In this document: positions 14,616 to 23,115 of the stretch, one piece after another
Layout of the letters: each line of letters starts with the position of its first letter
Position numbering within the stretch: the stretch's first letter is position 1
Assembly: GCA_964387865.1 (NCBI GenBank)
Contig: CAYLXC010000006.1
Span: forward strand, 1 to 37,547
DNA: 37,547 nt
Direction of reading: 5' to 3'
Source of the DNA: CAYLXC01 sp964387865
GTDB lineage: Bacteria > Patescibacteriota > Microgenomatia > Daviesbacterales > UBA10151
Notes under the pieces: model-generated
What the model saw: only the letters and a program-made list of their open reading frames with translations
Databases searched by the model: none
What the model was told of the DNA's origin: nothing
Program-made: the position numbers and the translations under genes

Positions 14616-16673
14616 TTAAGCTTTTCTAGCAAGTTGTATCTGTGAACTATCAGTTAATCTTTTGCTGGTATATACAACTTCCCAAAGAGCATTTATTTTT
14701 GAAAGATCAATGATTGCTTTAAGCTGGCAATACCTGTTTATTACAAAAATTGAAATACTTAAAACCGGGTGTTTGATAAATTGTTTGATGGTTTGATAAA
14801 GTAACAACTTGGGAGGTATATAATATTCTTCGTCCACAATTTCAGATGGAAAATACTTTTTCATGAAAGCATGAGTGGCCTGAAATCTGGTATTTTGATT
14901 TAGCTGATCTCTTAAATCCTGTGGTGATCTAAAATAGACCAAAGCATTTTTGGCACATTTATAATCATATCCTAAGGTCAGATTAGAAAAATAAATAAAC
15001 CCATCATTTGAAATGGTGTTTTGAGCAACGGTAATTTTTTTGGCCACTTCTTTTTTAAGCGCCATAATTCTACCAGTAGCAGAAAGAATGCTGTTACCAT
15101 TTTTATAGGTATCCCTAATTGGCAAATATGCCTCAAAAGTAGCATTAACACATTTTTCCATAAAAGTCCTTGCTGGAAGCGGCATAGGGGAACCACCGAC
15201 CAGTCCAATATTTGGATTACCTTCAAATCCTTTAATTAAACTCATTATGACTTCATCATGAGCAAAGATAACGTCGGCGTCTGGCAAAACCAAATAATCA
15301 CTTTTAAAATGCTTAAACATTTCATTTAATCTGGTAGACTTACCGATTCTTTTTTGTTCATTTATAAAAACTACTTTTGGAGATGATATTTTAGAAATTT
15401 TTCTTTTTTCTATGATTTTATTAACAACTAAAGGTGTATGATCAGTTGATCCATCAGAAATAACTAGGACTTCATCAAATCTATAGCCTTTAACTTTTTG
15501 AGACAAAACAGATTCCAAAAATGGACCAATATTATATTGTTCATTGTACGCTGAGACACCCACAGTAACTGATGGTAAAGTATTTTTATAATATTGCTTG
15601 ATTTTTTGACATATAAAAGAAGCTTCCGTCTCAGTTAAAAATGGGTGAATTGGCAAACTGAGCGCTTCATCTGCATTTTTTTCACTTACCGGCAAGCTTT
15701 GGCTGTTATATTCCTGATAGCTTTCCTGCTTATGTATAAGGGTGGGGTAGTGGACAGCAGTTTGGATTCCATTTTGTAGAAGAAAATTCTTAAGATTTTC
15801 TCTATCATATGCTTTAACTACAAAAAGATGAAAGTTGGATTTTGCGCCAGCCCTAACTTTGGGAAGCTGAATGCCCGGAACACCTTTAAGTTTCTCAAAA
15901 TAGATTCTGGCAATTTGCTGCCTCTTTGAATTTAGCTGATCTAATTTTTTTAATTTTTCTAAAAGTATGGCAGCTTGAATTTCGTCAAGCCTTGAATTTA
16001 ATCCTTTAACTTTGTGTTTATATTTACTTATTTCTCCATAATTTCTAAGCATTTGACACCTTATATAAAGAGCTTTTGAATCAGTAGTAATTACCCCTCC
16101 GTCCCCATAAGCTCCTAAATTTTTAGTTGGGTAAAAGCTGAAAGCTCCTAGATCCCCAAAAGATCCTGCTCTTTTGCCATCAAATGTTGCTCCATGGGCC
16201 TGACATGCATCTTCTATAACTTTCAGGTTGTGTTTTTTGGCAATCTTTAATATTTTTTTCATATCAGCCATCTGTCCAAAAAGATGGACCGGCAAAATTG
16301 CTTTTGTTTTTTCTGTAATCACCTCTTCCAGCTTGAGAGAATCCAGATGGAAAAATTCATCCACATCAACAAAAACAGGTTTTGCTCCAACTTGTGATAT
16401 AGCCAAAGCTGTTGCAGCAGCAGTATTAGAAACTGTTATTATCTCATCTCCTTTACCAATTCCAAGCGCCATCAAAGATATTTGTAAAGCCTCCATACCA
16501 TTTCCAACTCCAATGGCATATTTGGTACCAACATATTTGGCAAACTCTTTTTCAAAATCCTCAACATTTTTACCTAAAACATACCAACCTGACTGCAAAA
16601 CAGAGTTTATTGCATTATCAATTTCTTTTTTGAAAAATTTATATTCTTTTTTAAAATCATTCATTAAAATCAT
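14616..16673 (-). CDS. DegT/StrS sugar aminotransferase fused to a GT2 glycosyltransferase
   Basis: One 685-residue reading frame joins two enzymes. Residues 1 to about 365 are a PLP-dependent DegT/DnrJ/EryC1/StrS aminotransferase with VIEDACQAHGATFDGKRAG and the Schiff-base lysine Lys184 in FYPTKNLGAYGDGG. Residues about 368-670 are a GT2 with VGVSAYNEQYNI, LVISDGSTDHT and the DAD motif (465-467). The aminotransferase directly follows a FdtA-like ketoisomerase gene, the pair used to make 3-amino-3,6-dideoxyhexoses (FdtA/FdtB or QdtA/QdtB). The fusion suggests that the amino sugar's maker and its transferase are coupled. Start ATG 16673 is supported by AGGAG at 16685-16681, 7 nt upstream. The GT2 half is a paralog of the gene at 8901-9803. 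Confidence 0.92.
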   Translation of the reverse strand: MILMNDFKKEYKFFKKEIDNAINSVLQSGWYVLGKNVEDFEKEFAKYVGTKYAIGVGNGMEALQISLMALGIGKGDEIITVSNTAAATALAISQVGAKPVFVDVDEFFHLDSLKLEEVITEKTKAILPVHLFGQMADMKKILKIAKKHNLKVIEDACQAHGATFDGKRAGSFGDLGAFSFYPTKNLGAYGDGGVITTDSKALYIRCQMLRNYGEISKYKHKVKGLNSRLDEIQAAILLEKLKKLDQLNSKRQQIARIYFEKLKGVPGIQLPKVRAGAKSNFHLFVVKAYDRENLKNFLLQNGIQTAVHYPTLIHKQESYQEYNSQSLPVSEKNADEALSLPIHPFLTETEASFICQKIKQYYKNTLPSVTVGVSAYNEQYNIGPFLESVLSQKVKGYRFDEVLVISDGSTDHTPLVVNKIIEKRKISKISSPKVVFINEQKRIGKSTRLNEMFKHFKSDYLVLPDADVIFAHDEVIMSLIKGFEGNPNIGLVGGSPMPLPARTFMEKCVNATFEAYLPIRDTYKNGNSILSATGRIMALKKEVAKKITVAQNTISNDGFIYFSNLTLGYDYKCAKNALVYFRSPQDLRDQLNQNTRFQATHAFMKKYFPSEIVDEEYYIPPKLLLYQTIKQFIKHPVLSISIFVINRYCQLKAIIDLSKINALWEVVYTSKRLTDSSQIQLARKA

Positions 16674-16675
16674 TT

Positions 16676-17161
16676 TTAAACTCCTATACTTTCTATTGGC
16701 TCATTCAAAATAGCTGTTTGGGGTACATCTTTCAAACTCTTAAATATCTGCCTGCCACACAATTTTAGGAAATTATTATAATCGCGGATATAATCCTTTT
16801 CTTTATAATAATCGGATGCGAAAACTAAAAGAACACTATTTGCCTCAAAATCCTTCATTTCATGCCACATCATTTTGTCCAAAAAAATTCCCTCATTTGG
16901 TTTATCTAACACTAGTTCTTCTTTTTCGTAACCATTATCTAAAACAATATTTATTTTCCCTTTTATACAAAAAAGTACTTGTTGGCATTTTTTATGTGCA
17001 TGGTGACCTCTAATAGCTCCTCTTTCAACATCAAATATATAATAAACACGCTTTATGGCAAATGGCAGGTGTCTTTTACCTTCAGTAAATACAAGCTGAC
17101 CCTCATCAGAAATTTTGGGTATTTCTATTAAATATGAAAGTTTTGTTTTAATCTGTTTCAT
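16676..17161 (-). CDS. FdtA/QdtA-type dTDP-hexose 3,4-ketoisomerase (cupin)
   Basis: The 161-residue cupin matches the WxcM/FdtA family: LPFAIKRVYYIFDVERGAIRGHHAHKKCQQVLFCIKGKINIVLDNG, then WHEMKDFEANSVLLVFASDYYKEKDYIRDYNNFL. The HHAH motif holds the histidines expected in the active site. These enzymes convert dTDP-4-keto-6-deoxyglucose to the 3-keto isomer, which an aminotransferase then aminates. The aminotransferase lies 2 nt downstream. RmlA and RmlB, needed to make the dTDP-4-keto sugar, are not in the window and must be elsewhere if the substrate is dTDP-linked. Whether the product is the galacto (Fuc3N) or gluco (Qui3N) form cannot be told. Confidence 0.9.
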   Translation of the reverse strand: MKQIKTKLSYLIEIPKISDEGQLVFTEGKRHLPFAIKRVYYIFDVERGAIRGHHAHKKCQQVLFCIKGKINIVLDNGYEKEELVLDKPNEGIFLDKMMWHEMKDFEANSVLLVFASDYYKEKDYIRDYNNFLKLCGRQIFKSLKDVPQTAILNEPIESIGV

Positions 17162-17164
17162 AAT

Positions 17165-18268
17165 TTAGGATTGAGCTTCCTTTTGTATTACATATTTAAA
17201 AAAGGAGTCATATTCAGCTGCTACTTTTTCCCAGCTGAAGCTCTTGGCAAAAATTCTAGCTTCTTTTCTCATTGCTTTGTTTATCTTTTTCTCTGTTGCC
17301 TCTAGCATTTTTTTACCAAAATCCGTAAGACTGAATTGTTTAGCTTTTAGAGAAACTCTTCCATCCATCCATCTACTCTCAGGAAGATCAAATGCGACTA
17401 AGGGTAAGCCTGAGGCTAAAGCCTCCAAAGTCCAAAGAGACATCTCATCATGCCTTGAAGGGAATGCAACAAATAAGGCTTCTTGAATAAGTTGCACTTT
17501 TTTTTTACCATATGATGGACCTATAATAGACACCTTATCTTCAAGTTTTAACTTCTTTATCAAATCTTTAATTTTTCCTTCATCAGGTCCATGCCCAGCC
17601 AGAACAAGAGGATAATTAATTTTTTTTGCAACCTTTGCGTACGAATTTAGCAATAAATCTATACCTTTTTGCCAAATATCAAATCTTCCTAAAAAGAGAA
17701 TGTATTTCCCTTTTTTATGCTTTATTTTCAAAAATGATTCATCAACCCCTTGTGGAACAATTTTATATACAATACTTGGGTTTAATTTTTTTGCTTTTGA
17801 AGAGTCTGTTTCTGAATAGGGGAGAAGATATTTATAAAATCTAAATCCAATTTTTTCAACCCAGTCAAAAGGCAGGTGATACTTTTTTGAAAATTCTTTA
17901 GCATTAAACATTGTTGGAAGACCTACAACAGGTACTTTTGTAAAAAGGGGAGCAAAACTTACAGAAGTTGGCGCATTAAAATTTTCAACAATAATGTCAG
18001 CTTTTACATTCCTTGCAACCAAGGGAATTGAAAATAAGAATGAAAGATTTGTAAGTATTGGGCTGCTACTTGTAAGACCAATATGCTTATAGCTTATATT
18101 ATCCTCTTTATAATCCTTTGCTCCGGGATATTTAGAGCAATAAACTGTAATTTTATGTTTTTTGGCAAGCCTTTTGCTAACTTCCCTTGTTGCCCTGGCC
18201 TGGCCAGCGCCCCAGTAGGGATTTTTTAAACTGTCCATATCAAATATAGCTATATTTAACTTTTTCAT
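17165..18268 (-). CDS. GT4 family glycosyltransferase
   Basis: The 367-residue GT-B enzyme has an N-terminal domain with NIAIFDMDSLKNPYWGAGQARATREVSKRLAKK. The donor domain begins at about residue 187 (KYILFLGRFDIWQKGIDLLLNSYAKV) and includes LVLAGHGPDEGKIKDLI. The FPSRHDEMSLWTLEALASGLPLVAFD stretch has the EX7E arrangement. It is placed 1 nt after the stop of the 1550-residue transferase-flippase and 3 nt before the ketoisomerase gene, so it belongs to the same transcript. The sugar specificity is unknown. Confidence 0.9.
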   Translation of the reverse strand: MKKLNIAIFDMDSLKNPYWGAGQARATREVSKRLAKKHKITVYCSKYPGAKDYKEDNISYKHIGLTSSSPILTNLSFLFSIPLVARNVKADIIVENFNAPTSVSFAPLFTKVPVVGLPTMFNAKEFSKKYHLPFDWVEKIGFRFYKYLLPYSETDSSKAKKLNPSIVYKIVPQGVDESFLKIKHKKGKYILFLGRFDIWQKGIDLLLNSYAKVAKKINYPLVLAGHGPDEGKIKDLIKKLKLEDKVSIIGPSYGKKKVQLIQEALFVAFPSRHDEMSLWTLEALASGLPLVAFDLPESRWMDGRVSLKAKQFSLTDFGKKMLEATEKKINKAMRKEARIFAKSFSWEKVAAEYDSFFKYVIQKEAQS

Positions 18269-18269
18269 C

Positions 18270-21200
18270 TTAATTTTTGCCTTTTTTTAAGTTCTCTTTG
18301 ATTAATATTGATAGTTTTTCCGCACTTACTTCCCAACTAAATTCTTTTGCCCATCCTTTGGCAACCTCTTCTAAGTGATTTCTTTGTTTTTTATCTGTCA
18401 GAACACTCACTGTGGCGTTTATCCATTTTTCTTCGTTATCCCATGTGACTAGTAATCCAGAGTGGGGGTTATTTACTGAATCACGAAGGCCTGGAACATC
18501 AGAGGCTATCACAGTTGTACCAGCGGCATTAGCCTCAATTATTGTTATTCCCCATCCTTCAATTCTTGAGGGCTGAACCAAGGCCCAGGATTTGGCAAAA
18601 AGTTCAACTTTTGTCTTATCGCTAACCATTCCCAGAAACTTAACAACTCTTCCAAGGTTAAGCTTTTGTACTAATGCCTCAAGATCAGCTCTACTCTCTC
18701 CATCTCCCGCTATGGTTAAGGATACCCCAGGTACCTGTTCTTTGATCTTTACCATAATATTAATAAATCTATCAAGTGACTTATATGGCTTTAATCTACC
18801 AAGATATAAAAGGGAGGGTTTAGATGTTTTTCTTATATTTGTTTGAAATTTCCCAAGATCCACTCCAGGACTGATAATTGATATTTCCTCTTTTTTGCCC
18901 AGTCCTAGACTTTCAATTGCCTTCTTTGAAGAAGGTGACACAGTTATGATTTTTGTATTCTTATAGATTAGAGGCATAAGTACACCTTCCAAAAATTTTC
19001 CTATTTGTGATAAGGGAAACTTAAGATCAGTTAAAAATACTTCCTGATGAATATGGTGTATTAAAAGAAGCGTTTTTTCTCTTGCGAAGAGTGGAGTAAA
19101 AAATGGAATTCCATTTTCTGAATCTATTACAACATCAAATTTACCTTTGAACTTAAAACAGTAATATAAAAATGCCCACACATAAACCATATAAAATCCA
19201 CCTCTTCTGTAAATTTGTACCCCATCAATTACTTCATTTCTGGGGCTTTTTGAGTCATTTCCACAAAATTGAGTCACCTGATAACCTTTAGCAACCCATC
19301 TTTTTGCCAACTCATGTATATATACTTCAGCTCCACCTGCCCAGATGTGCTTCGTATCTCTCCAATTGAAAATAAGCACTCTTAAATTTCTTCTCTTTTT
19401 ATTTGCTTTAAAAATCCTAAGCTTAGTAAATAGTCCAAATAAATCAGCAACATTATTTTCAATTATTTTTACATCTTTTAAGAAAAGATGAAGCTCTATA
19501 GAAATAGCCAAATTAATAATCCAAATAGAGCTCATGATATAGACAAATGACCAGATACTGCTGTGGAAAAATTCAAAAAGGATAATCTGAAGCAACCCCA
19601 GGATAAGTCCGGAAACAGCGAAACTATAATATTTTTTGGCAAGATAATATACTGTAAAAACTCTGGAGAGTGTAAAACAAACCATTGAAAAAGAGATCAA
19701 TGTTAAAAAGGGAAGAGTAACAATTGATTTGGGTCCGAATAAAAAAGGTATAAGCGTATTTCCAAATAGCGCTATAGCCAAAAAAGGCGGCAGGCTTAGG
19801 GCTAAAGTTCCTAAAAGACTAAAGTTTAATACTCTTTTTGAATCTAAATTGACTCCTTCGTTTCGGCTGACAAGAGGCACAATAAATGGAGAAGCAAATG
19901 ATCCAAAAAAGAAAACCATCTTTCCGATTAAAGCTGCTAAGGTATATAAACCGGCATCCTGAGGTGAGAGATAGTGTTTTGCCAAGATCACATCAAGGTT
20001 TAAAAATATAATTGAGGATAAACCTGATATTAAAGACACCGAAAAAAAGCCGGATGGAAAATTTTTAACTTCCGTTTCACTATTTTTTGACTTACTCTTA
20101 TATACAAAAGCCCATCCCAAAAAGAAAACAATTACAACAGATAATGGTATTGCTGAGTAAGCTAAGCTTCCAAACCCAAACAATACCAAAAATGCTGCAA
20201 TTAATAATTTCAAAAGAGGTTCGGCAACTGTAAGTATTGAGAGAACCGTAAAATTAAGCTTTGAGTATAGCAATCCTTTATCAGAGGCTGCCGCTAACAC
20301 AACAAGAAGGATTGGGGAAAACAAAAGCAAAGGGGTTAAATTAGACAAATTAAAATATGATAAAAGCAGAGGAGATAGAAAAATCCAAAGCGCAAAAAGT
20401 ACAATTGAAATATTGACAGCCATTCTTCTTGTGTTCCTCCAAAATGAATTGGCTACAATTTCTCCTTCTTTACCCATAAGATATCCAGCCCGGTAATTTA
20501 CAGTTGTCCCCAGAGCGCCAAAAACGATGGAAAAAAGAGAGAATAAACCATTGATAAGTCCTACTATGGCAAAATCCTCAAAGCTTAAAACCCTTCCAAG
20601 ATATGAGCTATATAAAAAATTAAAAAAGCTTCCTACTACATTGCCTAAAATAAACATTGCTCCTATAAAATGTTTCTTTGATAATTCAAAGCCTAATCTC
20701 TTCTTAATAAAATTTGGAAGAATAAATCCTTTTTCTTTTTCCAGTTCAATTACGGTTTCAGTTATTAAATCTTCCTTTTTGTCTAAATTGAGTCCATGAA
20801 TTGTTTTTTCCCAAAAATGAGGTTTAAAAATCAGCTGATATAGGGCAATAAAGGCAGATATAGATCCCATCAGCCAATATATTGGTACAAAATAAACATA
20901 CTTTATAACAGAATAATGCCCTCTTTTGGCACAACCAATCATGTAGTAATATAGGTATAAAAAGTTTCCAAATACCGCCGAAAATAAAGCCATGTAGAAA
21001 ACAGTTGGGGAGTACAAGGATTCTATTGTTGGGCCAAATATTGAATAAAAAGTAAAGTAGGCAATTGTTGCTGCCCAAAGTATTGGATTTATAAACAGAA
21101 AAGCGATCTTTCCTCCCACTGTCATTTGAAAAATAAGGGCATGTATACCCTCTTGCTTAAATAGTTTGTAGGGATTTCTAGTATGGACTAAGAACGTCTG

Positions 21201-22922
21201 CATATAACCCTTGATCCAACGTGAACGCTGCCTTAGCCAATTTTTGAAATTACTGTTTGCTTCCTCCAGAGTAGTTGAATTTATAATTGCTGTTTTCTTA
21301 CCTCTTGTAAAAAGCCTTATACCTAGATCGCAATCCTCTGTAACATTAAAAGGATCCCAACCTTTTAAAGATAATAAAGTCTTTGTTTTAAAATGATTTG
21401 AAGTTCCACCAAGAGGAATATTTGTTTCAATTGTCTGCAAGCCTGGTAAAATAACATCAAACCAAAGTGAGTACTCTGCTGTAAAAAAGCGCGTCAAAAG
21501 ATTTTGGTTGGGGTTATAATAGTTCAATTTTGCCTGAAGACAAACAACATCATCCTTAACTTTTTGAAAAGCAAGAAAGGCTTTTTTGAGTTGAAGTGGT
21601 TCTGGTTCATCCTCTGCATCATAAATTACTAAATATTCACCCTTGGCATCATTTAAACCAAAGTTGCAGGCTTTTGGTTTTGTTTTAGGCAAAGAATGTG
21701 GAACAATATTAATCCTGACGTAAGAAGGAAGGTTTAACTTTTTTAAAGCGTCACTTGTTTGTGAATCATCCTCTTCTAAAAGAAGTTGTACATCCAGTTT
21801 GTTCTTTGGATAATCTAACTTTTGAATAGATTCTATAAAGTGGGGGATAACTCTAGCCTCTCTGTAAAGAGGACAGAGAATTGAGTAAACGGGCAAATCT
21901 TTATCTTCTAAACTTTCTAGGTCAGAATCTGATAGATTAATTTCAGGGGGGAAATGTAGACTTTTTAAAATTAAGTAAAGATTAAATAAAACATCTATAA
22001 AATAAATAAAAGATAAAATTGCAAGTGTGATGGATAAGGTAAGCATAATATTTACAATTATTCCAAACAAAAAAGATGTAAGGATAAAATAAATTAGAAT
22101 TTTTTGCCAATAATTTAAAGTTTTAAAAGCTGAAACTTTATGATCCAAGTTTGTGTGTGTAATAAATCTATTGCCCTTATGAATTAGGCCTGATCCTTTC
22201 ATATTTTGTACATTGTCTGGAAGGATTTGAAACACCTCTCTCTTTCTTATCCTTAAAAGCAGAGCCCTACTTCCAATTTCCAAAATTGATGAAAATAAAC
22301 TAATGTTTGAAGATCCTGCAGTTCTTGGGAAAAAATCTACACTAACTTCAGAAATTTTATGACCTAATTCTTTGGCTGTAAAAAGTAGCGGTAAGTCAAT
22401 TGTCCAAGCAGAAACATCCTCTTTTTTTATATGGCCTATAATTTCTCTCTTAAACAATTTTAGGCCTGATTGAATATCATAATCTAAATTAAATAAAAGC
22501 TTTCCAAAAATAAGTCTGAAGCTCTTGCTTAAGAATTTTCTAATGAAGGGAACTTTATATGTTTTTCTTCTGGCTATCACTACTCCGTGATCATCCAAAA
22601 GTTTAAACATCTCAGGGATTACCTCAGGAGGATATTGTAAATCTGCGTCAAGCATAGCCAAATTTTCCGATGTGGAATACTTTGCACCTTCCAAAATTGA
22701 GTAGGCTTTTCCTCGTTTTCCAATTTTTGAGTATATTTTAATTGGATATCTTGCTTGCAATCTACTTAGTATACGTACAGTTTTATCTTCGGAGTTATCG
22801 TCAATAAATATAAGGCCATAGCTGATTTCGGAACTTTTTAAAGCTGCATGAATTCTTTTTACCAATAAACGAACATTTTTCTCTTCGTTCCGCACAGGAA
22901 CTATAATGTCTAACTTATCCAT
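18270..22922 (-). CDS. Four-module protein: GT2 (DPM1-like), membrane GT2, Wzx-like flippase, GT4
   Basis: One uninterrupted 1550-residue frame contains four enzymes. Residues 1-230 are a dolichol-phosphate-mannose-synthase-like GT2 (IIVPVRNEEKNV; DAD at 92-94). Residues about 270-700 are a processive-type GT2 with flanking membrane helices (PLYREARVIP; EEDDSQTS; YDAEDEPEP; TEDCDLG; QRSRW at 565-569). Residues about 742-1150 are a multi-pass Wzx/MATE-like oligosaccharide flippase. Residues about 1178-1550 are a GT4 (WAGGAEVYIHELAKRW; Glu1455 and Glu1463 in the EX7E motif). Each part has intact motifs and near-normal length, so this is a true fusion and not a decayed gene. It would load a sugar on a lipid carrier, extend it and export it from one polypeptide. 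It is the first gene after the promoter near 23.09 kb. Confidence 0.9.
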   Translation of the reverse strand: MDKLDIIVPVRNEEKNVRLLVKRIHAALKSSEISYGLIFIDDNSEDKTVRILSRLQARYPIKIYSKIGKRGKAYSILEGAKYSTSENLAMLDADLQYPPEVIPEMFKLLDDHGVVIARRKTYKVPFIRKFLSKSFRLIFGKLLFNLDYDIQSGLKLFKREIIGHIKKEDVSAWTIDLPLLFTAKELGHKISEVSVDFFPRTAGSSNISLFSSILEIGSRALLLRIRKREVFQILPDNVQNMKGSGLIHKGNRFITHTNLDHKVSAFKTLNYWQKILIYFILTSFLFGIIVNIMLTLSITLAILSFIYFIDVLFNLYLILKSLHFPPEINLSDSDLESLEDKDLPVYSILCPLYREARVIPHFIESIQKLDYPKNKLDVQLLLEEDDSQTSDALKKLNLPSYVRINIVPHSLPKTKPKACNFGLNDAKGEYLVIYDAEDEPEPLQLKKAFLAFQKVKDDVVCLQAKLNYYNPNQNLLTRFFTAEYSLWFDVILPGLQTIETNIPLGGTSNHFKTKTLLSLKGWDPFNVTEDCDLGIRLFTRGKKTAIINSTTLEEANSNFKNWLRQRSRWIKGYMQTFLVHTRNPYKLFKQEGIHALIFQMTVGGKIAFLFINPILWAATIAYFTFYSIFGPTIESLYSPTVFYMALFSAVFGNFLYLYYYMIGCAKRGHYSVIKYVYFVPIYWLMGSISAFIALYQLIFKPHFWEKTIHGLNLDKKEDLITETVIELEKEKGFILPNFIKKRLGFELSKKHFIGAMFILGNVVGSFFNFLYSSYLGRVLSFEDFAIVGLINGLFSLFSIVFGALGTTVNYRAGYLMGKEGEIVANSFWRNTRRMAVNISIVLFALWIFLSPLLLSYFNLSNLTPLLLFSPILLVVLAAASDKGLLYSKLNFTVLSILTVAEPLLKLLIAAFLVLFGFGSLAYSAIPLSVVIVFFLGWAFVYKSKSKNSETEVKNFPSGFFSVSLISGLSSIIFLNLDVILAKHYLSPQDAGLYTLAALIGKMVFFFGSFASPFIVPLVSRNEGVNLDSKRVLNFSLLGTLALSLPPFLAIALFGNTLIPFLFGPKSIVTLPFLTLISFSMVCFTLSRVFTVYYLAKKYYSFAVSGLILGLLQIILFEFFHSSIWSFVYIMSSIWIINLAISIELHLFLKDVKIIENNVADLFGLFTKLRIFKANKKRRNLRVLIFNWRDTKHIWAGGAEVYIHELAKRWVAKGYQVTQFCGNDSKSPRNEVIDGVQIYRRGGFYMVYVWAFLYYCFKFKGKFDVVIDSENGIPFFTPLFAREKTLLLIHHIHQEVFLTDLKFPLSQIGKFLEGVLMPLIYKNTKIITVSPSSKKAIESLGLGKKEEISIISPGVDLGKFQTNIRKTSKPSLLYLGRLKPYKSLDRFINIMVKIKEQVPGVSLTIAGDGESRADLEALVQKLNLGRVVKFLGMVSDKTKVELFAKSWALVQPSRIEGWGITIIEANAAGTTVIASDVPGLRDSVNNPHSGLLVTWDNEEKWINATVSVLTDKKQRNHLEEVAKGWAKEFSWEVSAEKLSILIKENLKKGKN

Positions 22923-23115
22923 AACTTATATTTTGGGAACTAATGATTCATAGACAGATTAAAAACCATTGCAACCCGATTTTTTAAAAGCCTATAATAA
23001 CATAATTTGAATAAAAAATAAACCCCCAAATAAAGGAGTGTCTATTTTAAAAATTACTTTCTCGAATCTAGCTATTATAGCAAAGATTATAAGATATGCA
23101 ACTAGGAAATTGGAG
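22923..23115. other. Intergenic region between the two large minus-strand blocks
   Basis: The 193 nt hold the promoter at 23074-23101 and an AT-rich leader of about 145 nt before ATG 22922. I see no ORF with coding character and no clear terminator hairpin for the upstream gene. Confidence 0.5.
23074..23101 (-). promoter_or_regulatory. Promoter of the 13-gene glycan operon
   Basis: On the minus strand TTGCAT (23101-23096), a 16-nt spacer and TATAAT (23079-23074) form a good promoter. It lies just past the stop of the cupredoxin protein gene and faces the 1550-residue transferase-flippase. No other convincing promoter is seen before the end of that gene set at 4643. Confidence 0.6.

Noticed and set aside
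14978..15226. Minus-strand 82-codon ORF in another frame of the aminotransferase-GT2 gene
   Set aside because: It is an out-of-frame shadow of the GT2 half, whose motifs are intact on the main frame.
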